A stretch of DNA of 33,591 bases from JBFLVN01 sp040758475. GTDB taxonomy: Bacteria > JAGRBM01. The stretch covers positions 1-33,591 of the forward strand of contig JBFLVN010000006.1 of assembly GCA_040758475.1 (NCBI GenBank). The letters are read 5' to 3'. The position numbers were made by a program, and so were the translations under genes. Each line of letters opens with the position of its first letter. Within the stretch, counting starts at the first letter, position 1. This document shows positions 1 through 7,158 of the stretch, piece by piece. The notes beneath the pieces are model-generated. The model searched no databases. It worked only from the letters and a program-made list of their open reading frames with translations, and was not told the origin of the DNA.

Positions 1-1
1 C

Positions 2-703
2 GCCGACGCCCGCAAGGGAAAGATCTACGGAAAGCTGATCAAGGAAATCACGATCGCCGCCCGTACCGGCGGTGGGAACCCCGACGGCAACCCGCGGCTC
101 AAGACCGCTATCCTGGCGGCCCGCGCCGAGAACATGCCCAACGACAACGTCGAGCGCGCGATCAAGCGCGGCACGGGGGAGATCGAAGGGGCGGCCTTCG
201 AGGAAATGTCCCTGGAGGGGTACGGCCCCGGGGGCGTCGCGCTCCTGATCGACTGCGCCACGGACAACCGCAACCGCACCATCTCCGACGTCCGTTCGAC
301 CCTGACGAAGAACGGCGGCAACATGGGCGAGGCCGGATGCGTCGCCTGGGCTTTCGAGAAGAAGGGCTATCTCTCGGTCCCCAAGAGCGCCATCGCGGAG
401 GACGCCTTGATCGAAGCGGCCCTCGACGCGGGTGCCGACGACGTGCAGACCCAATCCGACAGTTACGACATCCTCACGCCCATCGACGCGTTCGACAAGG
501 TGAAGACGGCGCTCGAAGGGAAAGGAATCAAGTTCGACGAAGCCAAGCTCGCCCGCATCCCCCAGAACACCGTGCGCCTGGAAGGGGCGGACGCCAAGAA
601 GATGCTCGACCTCATGGGATACCTTGAAGACCTGGACGACGTGCAGAACGTCTGGAGCAACTTCGACATCGACGAAAAGCTCATGGCGGAATTGACTCAG
701 TAG
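2..703 (+). CDS. yebC: YebC/PmpR family regulator, 5' end cut by window
   Basis: The frame is open from base 2 and reads as a YebC/PmpR protein: an early ADARKGKIYGKLIKEIT segment, the NPDGNPRLKTAI stretch and the AENMPNDNVERAIKRGTGE block are hallmarks of the family. The first in-frame ATG inside the window (134) is not the true start, because conserved family sequence lies upstream of it; about 16 N-terminal residues are missing. 233 residues are visible against a usual length near 245. Family members bind DNA or act at the ribosome on proline-rich translation; which role applies here cannot be told from the sequence. The gene sits 17 bases before ruvC in the same direction, the usual yebC-ruvC arrangement, so it probably starts or belongs to the ruv operon. 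Confidence 0.95.
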   Translation, partial: ADARKGKIYGKLIKEITIAARTGGGNPDGNPRLKTAILAARAENMPNDNVERAIKRGTGEIEGAAFEEMSLEGYGPGGVALLIDCATDNRNRTISDVRSTLTKNGGNMGEAGCVAWAFEKKGYLSVPKSAIAEDALIEAALDAGADDVQTQSDSYDILTPIDAFDKVKTALEGKGIKFDEAKLARIPQNTVRLEGADAKKMLDLMGYLEDLDDVQNVWSNFDIDEKLMAELTQ

Positions 704-720
704 AAACGGCCCAACAGAAA

Positions 721-1239
721 GTGGTTTCCCCCGGGCGCCTCGTTCTCGGAATCGATCCGGGGTCCATCGCGCTCGGATGGGGTGTCGTCGCGGCTCGTGG
801 GAACTCCTGCCGCCACGTGGCAAGCGGTGTGATCCGCCCCAAGGCCAAGGCTTTCAACGACCGGCTTCTTGAAATCGGCTCGGAGATCGAGGAAATCCTG
901 CGCGCCCACCGTCCTTCCGAAGCCGCCGTCGAAACGGCTTTCTTCCATGAAAAAGTGAGCGTCCAGTCGGCCTTGAAGCTCGGTCACGTTCGCGGTGTCG
1001 TCATCCTGCTCTGCCGCCGCGGCGGCGTTCCGGTGAGCGAGTACGCCCCGGCCGAGATCAAGCGGGCCATCGCGGGAAAGGGAAGGGCGGAGAAATTCCA
1101 GGTCGCCCGCATGGTCCAGATCGTTCTTGGCCTCTCCGCCCCGCCGCCCGCCGACGCGGCCGACGCCCTGGCAGTGGCGCTTACGCACCTCCAGCGGGGT
1201 ACTCTCCCGTCGCTTGCGGGAAGTATTCGGGGCCGGTAG
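721..1239 (+). CDS. ruvC: Holliday junction endodeoxyribonuclease RuvC
   Basis: RuvC cuts Holliday junctions symmetrically after RuvAB-driven branch migration. The 172-residue product has the full RNase H-like catalytic set: Asp12 in LGIDPG, Glu71 in AAVETAFF, and Asp145/Asp148 in DAADALAVALTH, matching the four acidic residues of the E. coli enzyme. The length is normal. The start is GTG, 17 bases after the yebC stop, with AGAAAG just upstream as a weak ribosome site. It lies in a yebC-ruvC-ruvA-(DUF1499)-ruvB operon, so all three resolvasome subunits are encoded together. Confidence 0.97.
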   Translation: MVSPGRLVLGIDPGSIALGWGVVAARGNSCRHVASGVIRPKAKAFNDRLLEIGSEIEEILRAHRPSEAAVETAFFHEKVSVQSALKLGHVRGVVILLCRRGGVPVSEYAPAEIKRAIAGKGRAEKFQVARMVQIVLGLSAPPPADAADALAVALTHLQRGTLPSLAGSIRGR

Positions 1240-1283
1240 AGTTTCCCTTACTCGTAGGTGAGAGCGCTCCTGGGCCTTTTTCT

Positions 1284-1871
1284 ATGATCGCGTGGCTCGA
1301 AGGGACGCTTCGAGAAAAAAACACCACCCGCTGCGTCGTTGTGTGCGGCGGGGTGGGGTACGGCGTGCGCGTCCCCGCCTCGACTTACGCCCGTCTTCCC
1401 GAAGTGGGCGGCAAGGCCGCTTTTTTCATCCATACCCACGTCCGGGAGGACGCCCTCGAACTCTTCGGTTTCGGAACGCGGGCGGAGCAGGAGGCTTTCG
1501 AGCTGCTCCTCTCGATCTCCGGGATCGGCCCCCGCGTCGCCCTGAACATCCTCTCGGGCATCTCGCCCGGCGACCTCTTTGGTGCCATCCTTTCGGGAAA
1601 TCCCGACCGCCTGCGCGTCGTGCCGGGCGTCGGTCGAAAGACGGCCGAGAAAATCGTCTTCGAGTTGAAAGACAAGCTCCCCGCCGGTGCGGTGGAGGGG
1701 GCGCCCGCGGCGGGCCCCGCCGGTACGGCGGCGGACCTTGCGAGCGCCTTGGTGAACCTGGGTTACAAGCGGCCCCTCGCGGAGCGGGTCGTGCAGAAAA
1801 TCCTCCGGGAGCAAGGCGAAGAGGCGGCGTTCGACGAGCTTCTCCGCTCGGCGCTCCAGGAATTGAACTAG
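1284..1871 (+). CDS. ruvA: Holliday junction DNA helicase subunit RuvA
   Basis: RuvA binds the four-way junction and loads RuvB. The 195-residue protein has the N-terminal OB domain (MIAWLEGTL, CGGVGYGVRVP, FIHTHVREDALELFGF), two helix-hairpin-helix motifs (ISGIGPRVALNILSG and VPGVGRKTAEKIVFELKDKL), an Ala/Gly/Pro-rich linker near residues 135-150, and the C-terminal RuvB-contacting domain (ASALVNLGYKRPLAERVVQKIL). ATG start, 44 bases after ruvC. A 9-base gap separates it from the next gene, consistent with one transcript. Confidence 0.97.
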   Translation: MIAWLEGTLREKNTTRCVVVCGGVGYGVRVPASTYARLPEVGGKAAFFIHTHVREDALELFGFGTRAEQEAFELLLSISGIGPRVALNILSGISPGDLFGAILSGNPDRLRVVPGVGRKTAEKIVFELKDKLPAGAVEGAPAAGPAGTAADLASALVNLGYKRPLAERVVQKILREQGEEAAFDELLRSALQELN

Positions 1872-1880
1872 GGGCTCGCC

Positions 1881-2396
1881 ATGCGAAAGTACCGGACTGT
1901 TTTGATTTCCCTTTTCCTGATCGGGGCCGCTTCTTCCTGCTCCGGCCTTTTCACGAACGTGGCCGAAACCTCCCGCGCCGCGCCCCCCGAGCTTCGTACC
2001 CGCGTCTACCCGCGCGACATCCACACCGTCCGCAAAGCCGTACGGGAGATCGTCTCCGGCTGGGAACGGTGGAAGGTGGTGGGGGAAGCTGCCTGCTGCA
2101 CCTATTTCGAAACCGACAAGGAACCCATCGCCAAGTGGGAGAAGTGGGAAGAGGGCGTCCGTCCGGACGACGTGGGCGTAATCGGCATCGAAATCCAGAC
2201 CAAGATGTTCAAGTTCACCGACGACATGACGGTTTTCCTCATTCCCACGGATACGACCGAGACGACAGTGGACGTCCACTCTGCCTCGCGCACGGGCAAG
2301 GGGGATTTCGGCGTGAACGCCAAGAACATCGCCGCGCTCCTCAAGGCGCTCGATGAGAAGATCAAGGCGCCCGTTTCGTGGAAGGAATCGCAGTGA
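1881..2396 (+). CDS. DUF1499 family lipoprotein
   Basis: A 171-residue protein with a basic N-terminus, a hydrophobic segment (residues 6-17) and Cys20 in a relaxed lipobox (AASSC), so probably a lipoprotein. The C-terminal half, with MTVFLIPTDTTETTVDVHSASRTG followed by GDFGVNAKNIAALLKAL, matches the DUF1499 signature (D-V-x-S-A-S-R-x-G, D-F-G-x-N-x-x-R/N-I). The function of this family is unknown to me. The gene is wedged between ruvA and ruvB, 9 bases after ruvA and overlapping the likely ruvB start by 4 bases, so it is co-transcribed and probably translationally coupled with ruvB, although it should act at the envelope. The lipobox Ala at -3 is less usual than Leu, so membrane anchoring is likely rather than certain. 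Confidence 0.8.
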   Translation: MRKYRTVLISLFLIGAASSCSGLFTNVAETSRAAPPELRTRVYPRDIHTVRKAVREIVSGWERWKVVGEAACCTYFETDKEPIAKWEKWEEGVRPDDVGVIGIEIQTKMFKFTDDMTVFLIPTDTTETTVDVHSASRTGKGDFGVNAKNIAALLKALDEKIKAPVSWKESQ

Positions 2397-3415
2397 ACGA
2401 AGAACGCCTCGTCGCCGCTTCCGCCGGCTTGGAGGAAGAGCAGGAAGAATCCTCCATCCGGCCCCGCTTGCTCCGCGAGTACGTGGGACAACGGGAAGTG
2501 CGGGAGAATCTCTCCGTCTACATCGAAGCGGCGAGGGGCCGGGGCGAGGCCCTCGACCACTGTTTGCTTGCCGGTCCACCGGGCCTTGGGAAAACGACGC
2601 TCGCCCACATTATCGCGGGAGAGCTTTCCTCCGGGCTTCACGTCACTTCGGGTCCAGCCGTCCAGCACAAGGGTGACCTGGCGGGGATTCTCACGAAACT
2701 CAACGAAGGGGATGTTCTCTTCATCGACGAAATCCACCGCCTCCCTCCCGCGGTGGAAGAAGCGCTTTATCCGGCGATGGAGGATTTCGCCTTCGATTAC
2801 ATGGTGGGGGAGGGGGCGTATGCCAGAAGCATGCGCCTTCCGCTCAAGCGCTTTACGCTCATCGGCGCCACGACGCGCGCGGGGCTCCTCACGAACCCGA
2901 TGCGCGACCGCTTCGGCATCCAGTTCCGGCTCGACTACTACGGTTTCGACGAACTCTCCGCGATCCTCGCCCGCGCGGCGGGGATCCTGGGAGTCGAGAT
3001 CGCTTCCGATGGCGCCTCCGAGATCGCCCGCCGCTCCCGGGGGACGCCCCGGATCGCGCTAAGGCTCCTTCGGCGCGTTAGGGATTTCGCCCAGGTGGGC
3101 GGCAAGGACCGGATCGACCGGGGTTCGGCCGACAAGGCCTTGGAGCGCCTCAAGGTCGATCAACTGGGGCTCGATTCCCTGGACCGCCAGCTCCTCCTGT
3201 CCGTGATCGAGAAATTCGGGGGCGGGCCCGTGGGGATCGAGACGCTCGCCGCCCTCTGCTCCGAGGAGCGGGGGACCCTCGAAGAAGTGGTCGAGCCCTT
3301 CCTCCTCCAGGCGGGCCTTCTTGTCCGCACGCCCCGGGGCCGGATGGTCACGGCCGAGGCCTACCGGCATTTGGGATTAACCCCGCCGCCGGGCCTCCAG
3401 GGGCGGATGTTCTAG
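2393..3415 (+). CDS. ruvB: Holliday junction branch migration ATPase RuvB
   Basis: RuvB is the hexameric AAA+ motor that drives branch migration with RuvA. The sequence shows an N-terminal RPRLLREYVGQ motif, Walker A GPPGLGKT (residues 61-68), Walker B DVLFIDEIHRL, the sensor region FTLIGATTRAGLLTNPMRDRFG, an arginine-finger/sensor 2 region (SRGTPRIALRLLRRVRDFA) and the C-terminal winged helix ending in GLTPPP. I chose the GTG at 2393 because its G-T-G overlaps the TGA of the preceding gene and an AAGGA ribosome site lies about 8 bases upstream. An in-frame GTG at 2378 would add five residues. The product is 340 residues, normal for the family. Confidence 0.96.
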   Translation: MNEERLVAASAGLEEEQEESSIRPRLLREYVGQREVRENLSVYIEAARGRGEALDHCLLAGPPGLGKTTLAHIIAGELSSGLHVTSGPAVQHKGDLAGILTKLNEGDVLFIDEIHRLPPAVEEALYPAMEDFAFDYMVGEGAYARSMRLPLKRFTLIGATTRAGLLTNPMRDRFGIQFRLDYYGFDELSAILARAAGILGVEIASDGASEIARRSRGTPRIALRLLRRVRDFAQVGGKDRIDRGSADKALERLKVDQLGLDSLDRQLLLSVIEKFGGGPVGIETLAALCSEERGTLEEVVEPFLLQAGLLVRTPRGRMVTAEAYRHLGLTPPPGLQGRMF

Positions 3416-3434
3416 CGGCTTGATTCCCTTGAAG

Positions 3435-3454
3435 GAGCGCAGCATGCTGCGCTC
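3435..3454. repeat. 20-base perfect palindrome between ruvB and hisS
   Basis: Bases 3435-3454 are a perfect inverted repeat with no spacer (arms GAGCGCAGCA and TGCTGCGCTC). It lies 20 bases after the ruvB stop and 42 bases before hisS. No T-run follows directly; the nearest is at about 3485-3491. It could be an operator, a cruciform or REP-like element, or a poor terminator hairpin. Function is unassigned. Confidence 0.6.
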
Positions 3455-3496
3455 GGGCGCCGGTATTTCTAGAAACTTGCTGCGCGTTTTTTAGCG

Positions 3497-4753
3497 ATGT
3501 CCAACCGCAATACCATTCAGGCGATTCGGGGGGTCGAGGACCTTCTGCCGGTTCAAGCCCCCCTGTGGCACCGGATCGAGGACGCCGCCCGGGACGTCTT
3601 CGCCACGTTCGGGTTCCAGGAAATCCGCACGCCCCTCCTCGAACCCACGCCGCTTTTTGCGAGAAGCATCGGGGAAGCGACCGACATCGTTGAAAAAGAG
3701 ATGTATACCTTCGACGACAAGGGCGGGGAGCCCGTCACGCTCCGGCCCGAGGGGACCGCGGGCGCCGTGCGGGCCTATGTCGAGCACAATCTCTCGGAAC
3801 AGCTCCGGCTCGCCAAGCTCTATTACATGGGGCCCATGTTCCGGCGGGAGCGCCCCCAGAAAGGGCGCTTGCGCCAGTTCCACCAGATCGGGGCAGAGGT
3901 TCTTGGAAGTGCCGCGCCGGGGGTCGAGGCGACGCTCCTCGTCATGCTCAAGACGTTCTTTGAGCGCCTGGGACTCGAAAGTACGAAGCTCGAAATCAAC
4001 TCGCTTGGCGGTCCCGAGAGCCGGGCCCTCTACCGCCAGAGAATCTACGAACACTTCAAGCCCAGGATCGGGGACTTTTGCGGCGACTGCCAGCGGCGGA
4101 TCGAAACGAACCCGCTCCGAATTCTCGATTGCAAGGTGGACGGAGAGAAGACCCGCGGGGCGCCGCAGATTCTCGATTTCTTGAACGACCAGGACAAGGA
4201 ACACTGGCACGCCGTCCTTAGGCGTTTGGAAGACGCGGGGCTTACTTTCGACGTGAACCCCCGCATCGTCCGGGGCCTGGACTACTACACCCGGACTGTT
4301 TTCGAGTTCACGACCGACCGCCTGGGGGCCCAGAATACGGTGGCCGCCGGGGGACGGTACGACGGTTTGGTCGAGCAGCTCGGCGGCAAGCCCACGCCCG
4401 CCGCCGGGTTCGCCGTGGGAATCGAGCGGCTCGCGCTCCTTCTTTCGAGCAACGCCAAGACCGTTCCGGCGCCCCACCGGCCCAAACTCTTCATCGCGAG
4501 CCTGGGGGCACAGGCCGAGCGCTTCGCGCTCCTCACGATGCTCGACCTCGCGCGCCAGGGAATCTGGTGCGAGATCGACTACGAAGGGGGCTCCCTCAAG
4601 AGCCAGATGCGTTATGCCGACCGGCTGGGGGCCGAGTACGTCCTCGTCCTGGGGGACAACGAACTGGCGGCCAAGAAGGGCGATCTAAAGCGCATGAGCG
4701 ATGGGAGCAAGGAACCCGTCGAACTCGGAAAGCTCGCTGAGAAAATTGCATGA
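3497..4753 (+). CDS. hisS: Histidine-tRNA ligase
   Basis: Class II synthetase charging tRNA-His. The 418-residue protein starts with IQAIRGVEDLLP, has motif 1 around FQEIRTPLLEPTPLF, the TLRPEGTAGAVRAY segment, motif 2 (MFRRERPQKGRLRQFHQIGAEV), the histidine-specific loops RGLDYYTRTVFEF and AAGGRYDGLVEQLGG, and motif 3 (GFAVGIERLALLL), followed by the anticodon-binding domain (KLFIASLGAQAE to the C-terminus). Length is normal. It starts with ATG 81 bases after ruvB and is followed by aspS in the same direction, a pairing seen in many bacteria. Confidence 0.97.
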   Translation: MSNRNTIQAIRGVEDLLPVQAPLWHRIEDAARDVFATFGFQEIRTPLLEPTPLFARSIGEATDIVEKEMYTFDDKGGEPVTLRPEGTAGAVRAYVEHNLSEQLRLAKLYYMGPMFRRERPQKGRLRQFHQIGAEVLGSAAPGVEATLLVMLKTFFERLGLESTKLEINSLGGPESRALYRQRIYEHFKPRIGDFCGDCQRRIETNPLRILDCKVDGEKTRGAPQILDFLNDQDKEHWHAVLRRLEDAGLTFDVNPRIVRGLDYYTRTVFEFTTDRLGAQNTVAAGGRYDGLVEQLGGKPTPAAGFAVGIERLALLLSSNAKTVPAPHRPKLFIASLGAQAERFALLTMLDLARQGIWCEIDYEGGSLKSQMRYADRLGAEYVLVLGDNELAAKKGDLKRMSDGSKEPVELGKLAEKIA

Positions 4754-4858
4754 GCCGGGGGCCTTTTGCCTCCCCCCGCTTCCCCCGTCTATCCTGCCGC
4801 GCTCTTAAAAGGGCCCGGGGACGCGCCTCTAAGAGATTGATCTGAAAGGGTTTTTCGC

Positions 4859-6655
4859 TTGTCCACCACGACCACAGACCTCCTCGACGGCTGGCACCGG
4901 ACCCACAAGGGAGGGGAACTCCGCTCCTCCGACGTGGGCAAAGAAGTCATCCTCTTCGGATGGGCCCAGTCGGCCCGCGACCACGGCGGAATCGTTTTCA
5001 TCGACCTGCGCGACCGCTGGGGTGTGACGCAGATCGTCTGCGACCCCGCCCATTCCAAGGGCGCCCACGGAAAGGCTGAAAAAGTTCACAGTGAATACGT
5101 GCTGGCGGCCAAGGGGAAGGTTCGCGCCCGTCCGGCCAACATGGCAAACGCCAAAATCCCCACGGGTGAGATCGAAGTCCTCATCGACGAACTCAAGGTC
5201 CTCAATGTCTCGAAGCCTCTTCCCTTCCAGGTCGAGGACGAGTTGGAAGTGGGCGAGGCCGTGCGGCTCAAGTACCGCTACCTGGACCTTCGCCGCCCCT
5301 CCGTGCAGCGGCCGTTCCTGATTCGCCACCAGATCGCCCAGGCGGCAAGACGCTACCTGGACGGGCAGAACTTCGTCGATCTCGAAACCCCCATGCTCAC
5401 GAAGAGCACGCCGGAAGGGGCGCGAGATTACCTCGTTCCTTCCCGCATGCACCCGGGCGAGTTCTACGCCCTTCCCCAATCGCCTCAATTATTTAAGCAG
5501 ATATTGATGGTCGCGGGATTCGAGCGGTACTACCAGATCGTCAAGTGCTTCCGGGACGAGGACCTGCGCGCCGACCGGCAACCCGAATTCACCCAGATCG
5601 ATATCGAGATGAGCTTCGTCGTCGCCGCGGACGTGATGCGCGAAGTCGAGGGCCTCCTGCGGGCGATCGTGGGAAACGTCCGGGGGGAGAACTACAAGGT
5701 TGAATTCCCGCGCATGAGCTACGCCGATGCCATGGCGAAGTACGGCTGCGACAAGCCGGACCTCCGCTTCGGCCTCGAACTCGTCGAGCTTTCGGATATT
5801 TTCAAGGGATCGTCCTTCAAGGTCTTCCGCGAAGTGGTGGATGGGAAAGGGATCATCAAGGCGCTTCCCGTAAAAGGTGGCGCCAAGTTCTCGCGCAAGG
5901 AAATCGATGATTTTACGGGTTTTGCCCAGTCGCTTGGCGCCAAGGGCCTCGCCTGGATCAAAGCGAATCCGGATGGGTGGCAATCCCCCATTCTCAAGTT
6001 CTTCTCCGAACAGGAGAAGGCGGAACTCCAGAAACGCACGAAACTGGAGACGGGCGACATCGTTTTCTTCGCCGCCGACAAGCCCGGCGCCGTCAATCAG
6101 GTGCTTGCCGCCCTGCGGCTCCACGTCGGGGAAACCCTCGGCCTCATCGACAAGGAAAAGCTCTGTTTCCTATGGGTGACGGATTTCCCCATGTTCGACT
6201 ACGACGAGAAGGAAAAGCGGCTCGTGGCCATGCACCACCCCTTTACCTCTCCTCGGGCCGAGGACTTGGGCAAGCTCGAATCGGCCCCCCTCGAAATCAA
6301 GGCCCAGGCCTACGACATCGTTCTAAACGGCTATGAAGTGGGCGGCGGTTCCGTAAGAATCCACGACATGGCCCTCCAGAGCGGGGTTTTCAAGATTTTG
6401 GGAATCGGGGAAGAAGAAGCCCGCCTCAAATTCGGCTTCCTTCTCGAAGCCTTGGAACTGGGCGCCCCTCCCCACGGCGGCGTGGCGCTTGGCCTCGACC
6501 GGCTGGCCATGATCCTTTCCGGCGCGACATCGCTTCGGGAGGTGATCACTTTCCCCAAGACCCAACGGGGCCAGTGCCTCATGAGCGGCGCCCCGAGCGT
6601 GGTCGATCACCGCCAACTTCTCGAACTTTCGCTTCGCGTGGACAAGCAGGCGTAA
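4859..6655 (+). CDS. aspS: Aspartate-tRNA(Asp/Asn) ligase, bacterial type
   Basis: A 598-residue class II enzyme with an N-terminal OB anticodon-binding domain (VILFGWAQSARDHGGIVFIDLRDRWG), catalytic core (FVDLETPMLTKSTPEGARDYLVPSR; ALPQSPQLFKQILMVAGFERYYQI; CFRDEDLRADRQPEFTQIDIEMSF), a GAD insertion domain (about 285-410) and motif 3 (GGVALGLDRLAMILSGATSLREVITFPK). Start is TTG, with AAAGGG about 7 bases upstream; no better start is seen. His42 in ARDHGG falls where discriminating E. coli AspRS has Leu30 and where non-discriminating enzymes such as the P. aeruginosa one carry His31. That suggests it may also mischarge tRNA-Asn for GatCAB amidation. This specificity is an inference from one residue. 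Confidence 0.96.
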   Translation: MSTTTTDLLDGWHRTHKGGELRSSDVGKEVILFGWAQSARDHGGIVFIDLRDRWGVTQIVCDPAHSKGAHGKAEKVHSEYVLAAKGKVRARPANMANAKIPTGEIEVLIDELKVLNVSKPLPFQVEDELEVGEAVRLKYRYLDLRRPSVQRPFLIRHQIAQAARRYLDGQNFVDLETPMLTKSTPEGARDYLVPSRMHPGEFYALPQSPQLFKQILMVAGFERYYQIVKCFRDEDLRADRQPEFTQIDIEMSFVVAADVMREVEGLLRAIVGNVRGENYKVEFPRMSYADAMAKYGCDKPDLRFGLELVELSDIFKGSSFKVFREVVDGKGIIKALPVKGGAKFSRKEIDDFTGFAQSLGAKGLAWIKANPDGWQSPILKFFSEQEKAELQKRTKLETGDIVFFAADKPGAVNQVLAALRLHVGETLGLIDKEKLCFLWVTDFPMFDYDEKEKRLVAMHHPFTSPRAEDLGKLESAPLEIKAQAYDIVLNGYEVGGGSVRIHDMALQSGVFKILGIGEEEARLKFGFLLEALELGAPPHGGVALGLDRLAMILSGATSLREVITFPKTQRGQCLMSGAPSVVDHRQLLELSLRVDKQA

Positions 6656-6855
6656 AGGTTTGGCCTCTGCCGAAGAATGGGCCCGTATTCTAGAAGTATT
6701 CTATAAAATAACGCGACGCGTCGCAGAACCGATGCCGCGTTTTCTCCCTGACTTCGCCGACTTACGTGTCATCGGTTTTCTCCCCGTCCTTGCTCCACCC
6801 AGTGTAAATAGATGTTAATCGCTGTGATATTTGCCCGCCGCAGAGGGGGCTTACC
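6656..6855. other. Gene-free stretch upstream of the lipoprotein promoter
   Basis: No convincing gene is seen here. The stretch after aspS contains a tandem TATTCTA motif near 6686-6702 and a perfect 12-base palindrome GCGACGCGTCGC at 6713-6724. A short AT-richer patch (about 6803-6835) precedes the promoter at 6856. No terminator with a T-run was found for aspS. A long open frame on the minus strand covers this stretch but is a shadow of the downstream gene. Confidence 0.5.
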
Positions 6856-6884
6856 TTGACACGTATCACCCTCTTTAATAGAAT
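6856..6884 (+). promoter_or_regulatory. Near-consensus sigma70-type promoter
   Basis: TTGACA (6856-6861) and TAGAAT (6879-6884) are separated by exactly 17 bases. The -35 is a perfect match and the -10 matches five of six positions. It is the best promoter on the chromosomal side of the window. Transcription would begin near 6891 and run through about 270 bases of structured leader into the large lipoprotein gene. Confidence 0.8.
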
Positions 6885-6890
6885 CGCAAC

Positions 6891-7131
6891 CTAAGTATTG
6901 GAAACTGTTCGGTTTTTTCAGATTTGGCTGGGTGATGGGGCAGCCCCGGTAGCGGTGCCCCGGTCGTTTTTGGCGTGCCCCGGCAGCCACCCGCCCGCAA
7001 GGCGTGTGCGCCCCGTGCGCCTCAATAAACCGGGTAGCCCATCGGGAGCGGGGGATTCGGCACGCGCCGCCAGGGCGCTGCGGGTGCCGTCCCAACCGCC
7101 AAAAAGAGCCCCTTAAAGGGGCTCTTGGCGG
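6891..7131 (+). ncRNA. Candidate structured leader or small RNA, family not recognised
   Basis: Between the strong promoter and the lipoprotein start lie about 240 bases without a gene, GC-rich and full of complementary segments. GGCTG near 6927 can pair with CAGCC near 6984. GGGGCA near 6937 can pair with TGCCCC near 6956. A 3' hairpin near 7051-7093 pairs GGGA with TCCC, CGGCAC with GTGCCG and GCGCC with GGCGC. A final hairpin follows at 7096-7131. I checked by eye for tmRNA, SRP RNA, RNase P RNA and common riboswitch cores and saw none. It may be a 5' UTR or a separate small RNA. Confidence 0.3.
7096..7131 (-). terminator. Strong hairpin, terminator-like on the minus strand
   Basis: Arms AAGAGCCCC (7104-7112) and GGGGCTCTT (7118-7126) enclose TTAAA, extended by CCGCC/GGCGG (7096-7100 with 7127-7131). 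On the minus strand the 3' arm runs into TTTTT, which looks like an intrinsic terminator. On the plus strand there is no T-run. No minus-strand gene that it would terminate is seen, so it may instead be a leader structure just before the lipoprotein start. Confidence 0.4.
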
Positions 7132-7158
7132 GTATCGGCTGAGAGAGTCCGGCCGGGG

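Noticed and set aside
4754..4858. Possible hisS terminator (G-rich then C-rich run near 4757-4778) and CTCTTA/TAAGAG repeat
   Set aside because: The stem does not pair cleanly, no T-run follows, and the six-base repeat with a 22-base loop is weak.
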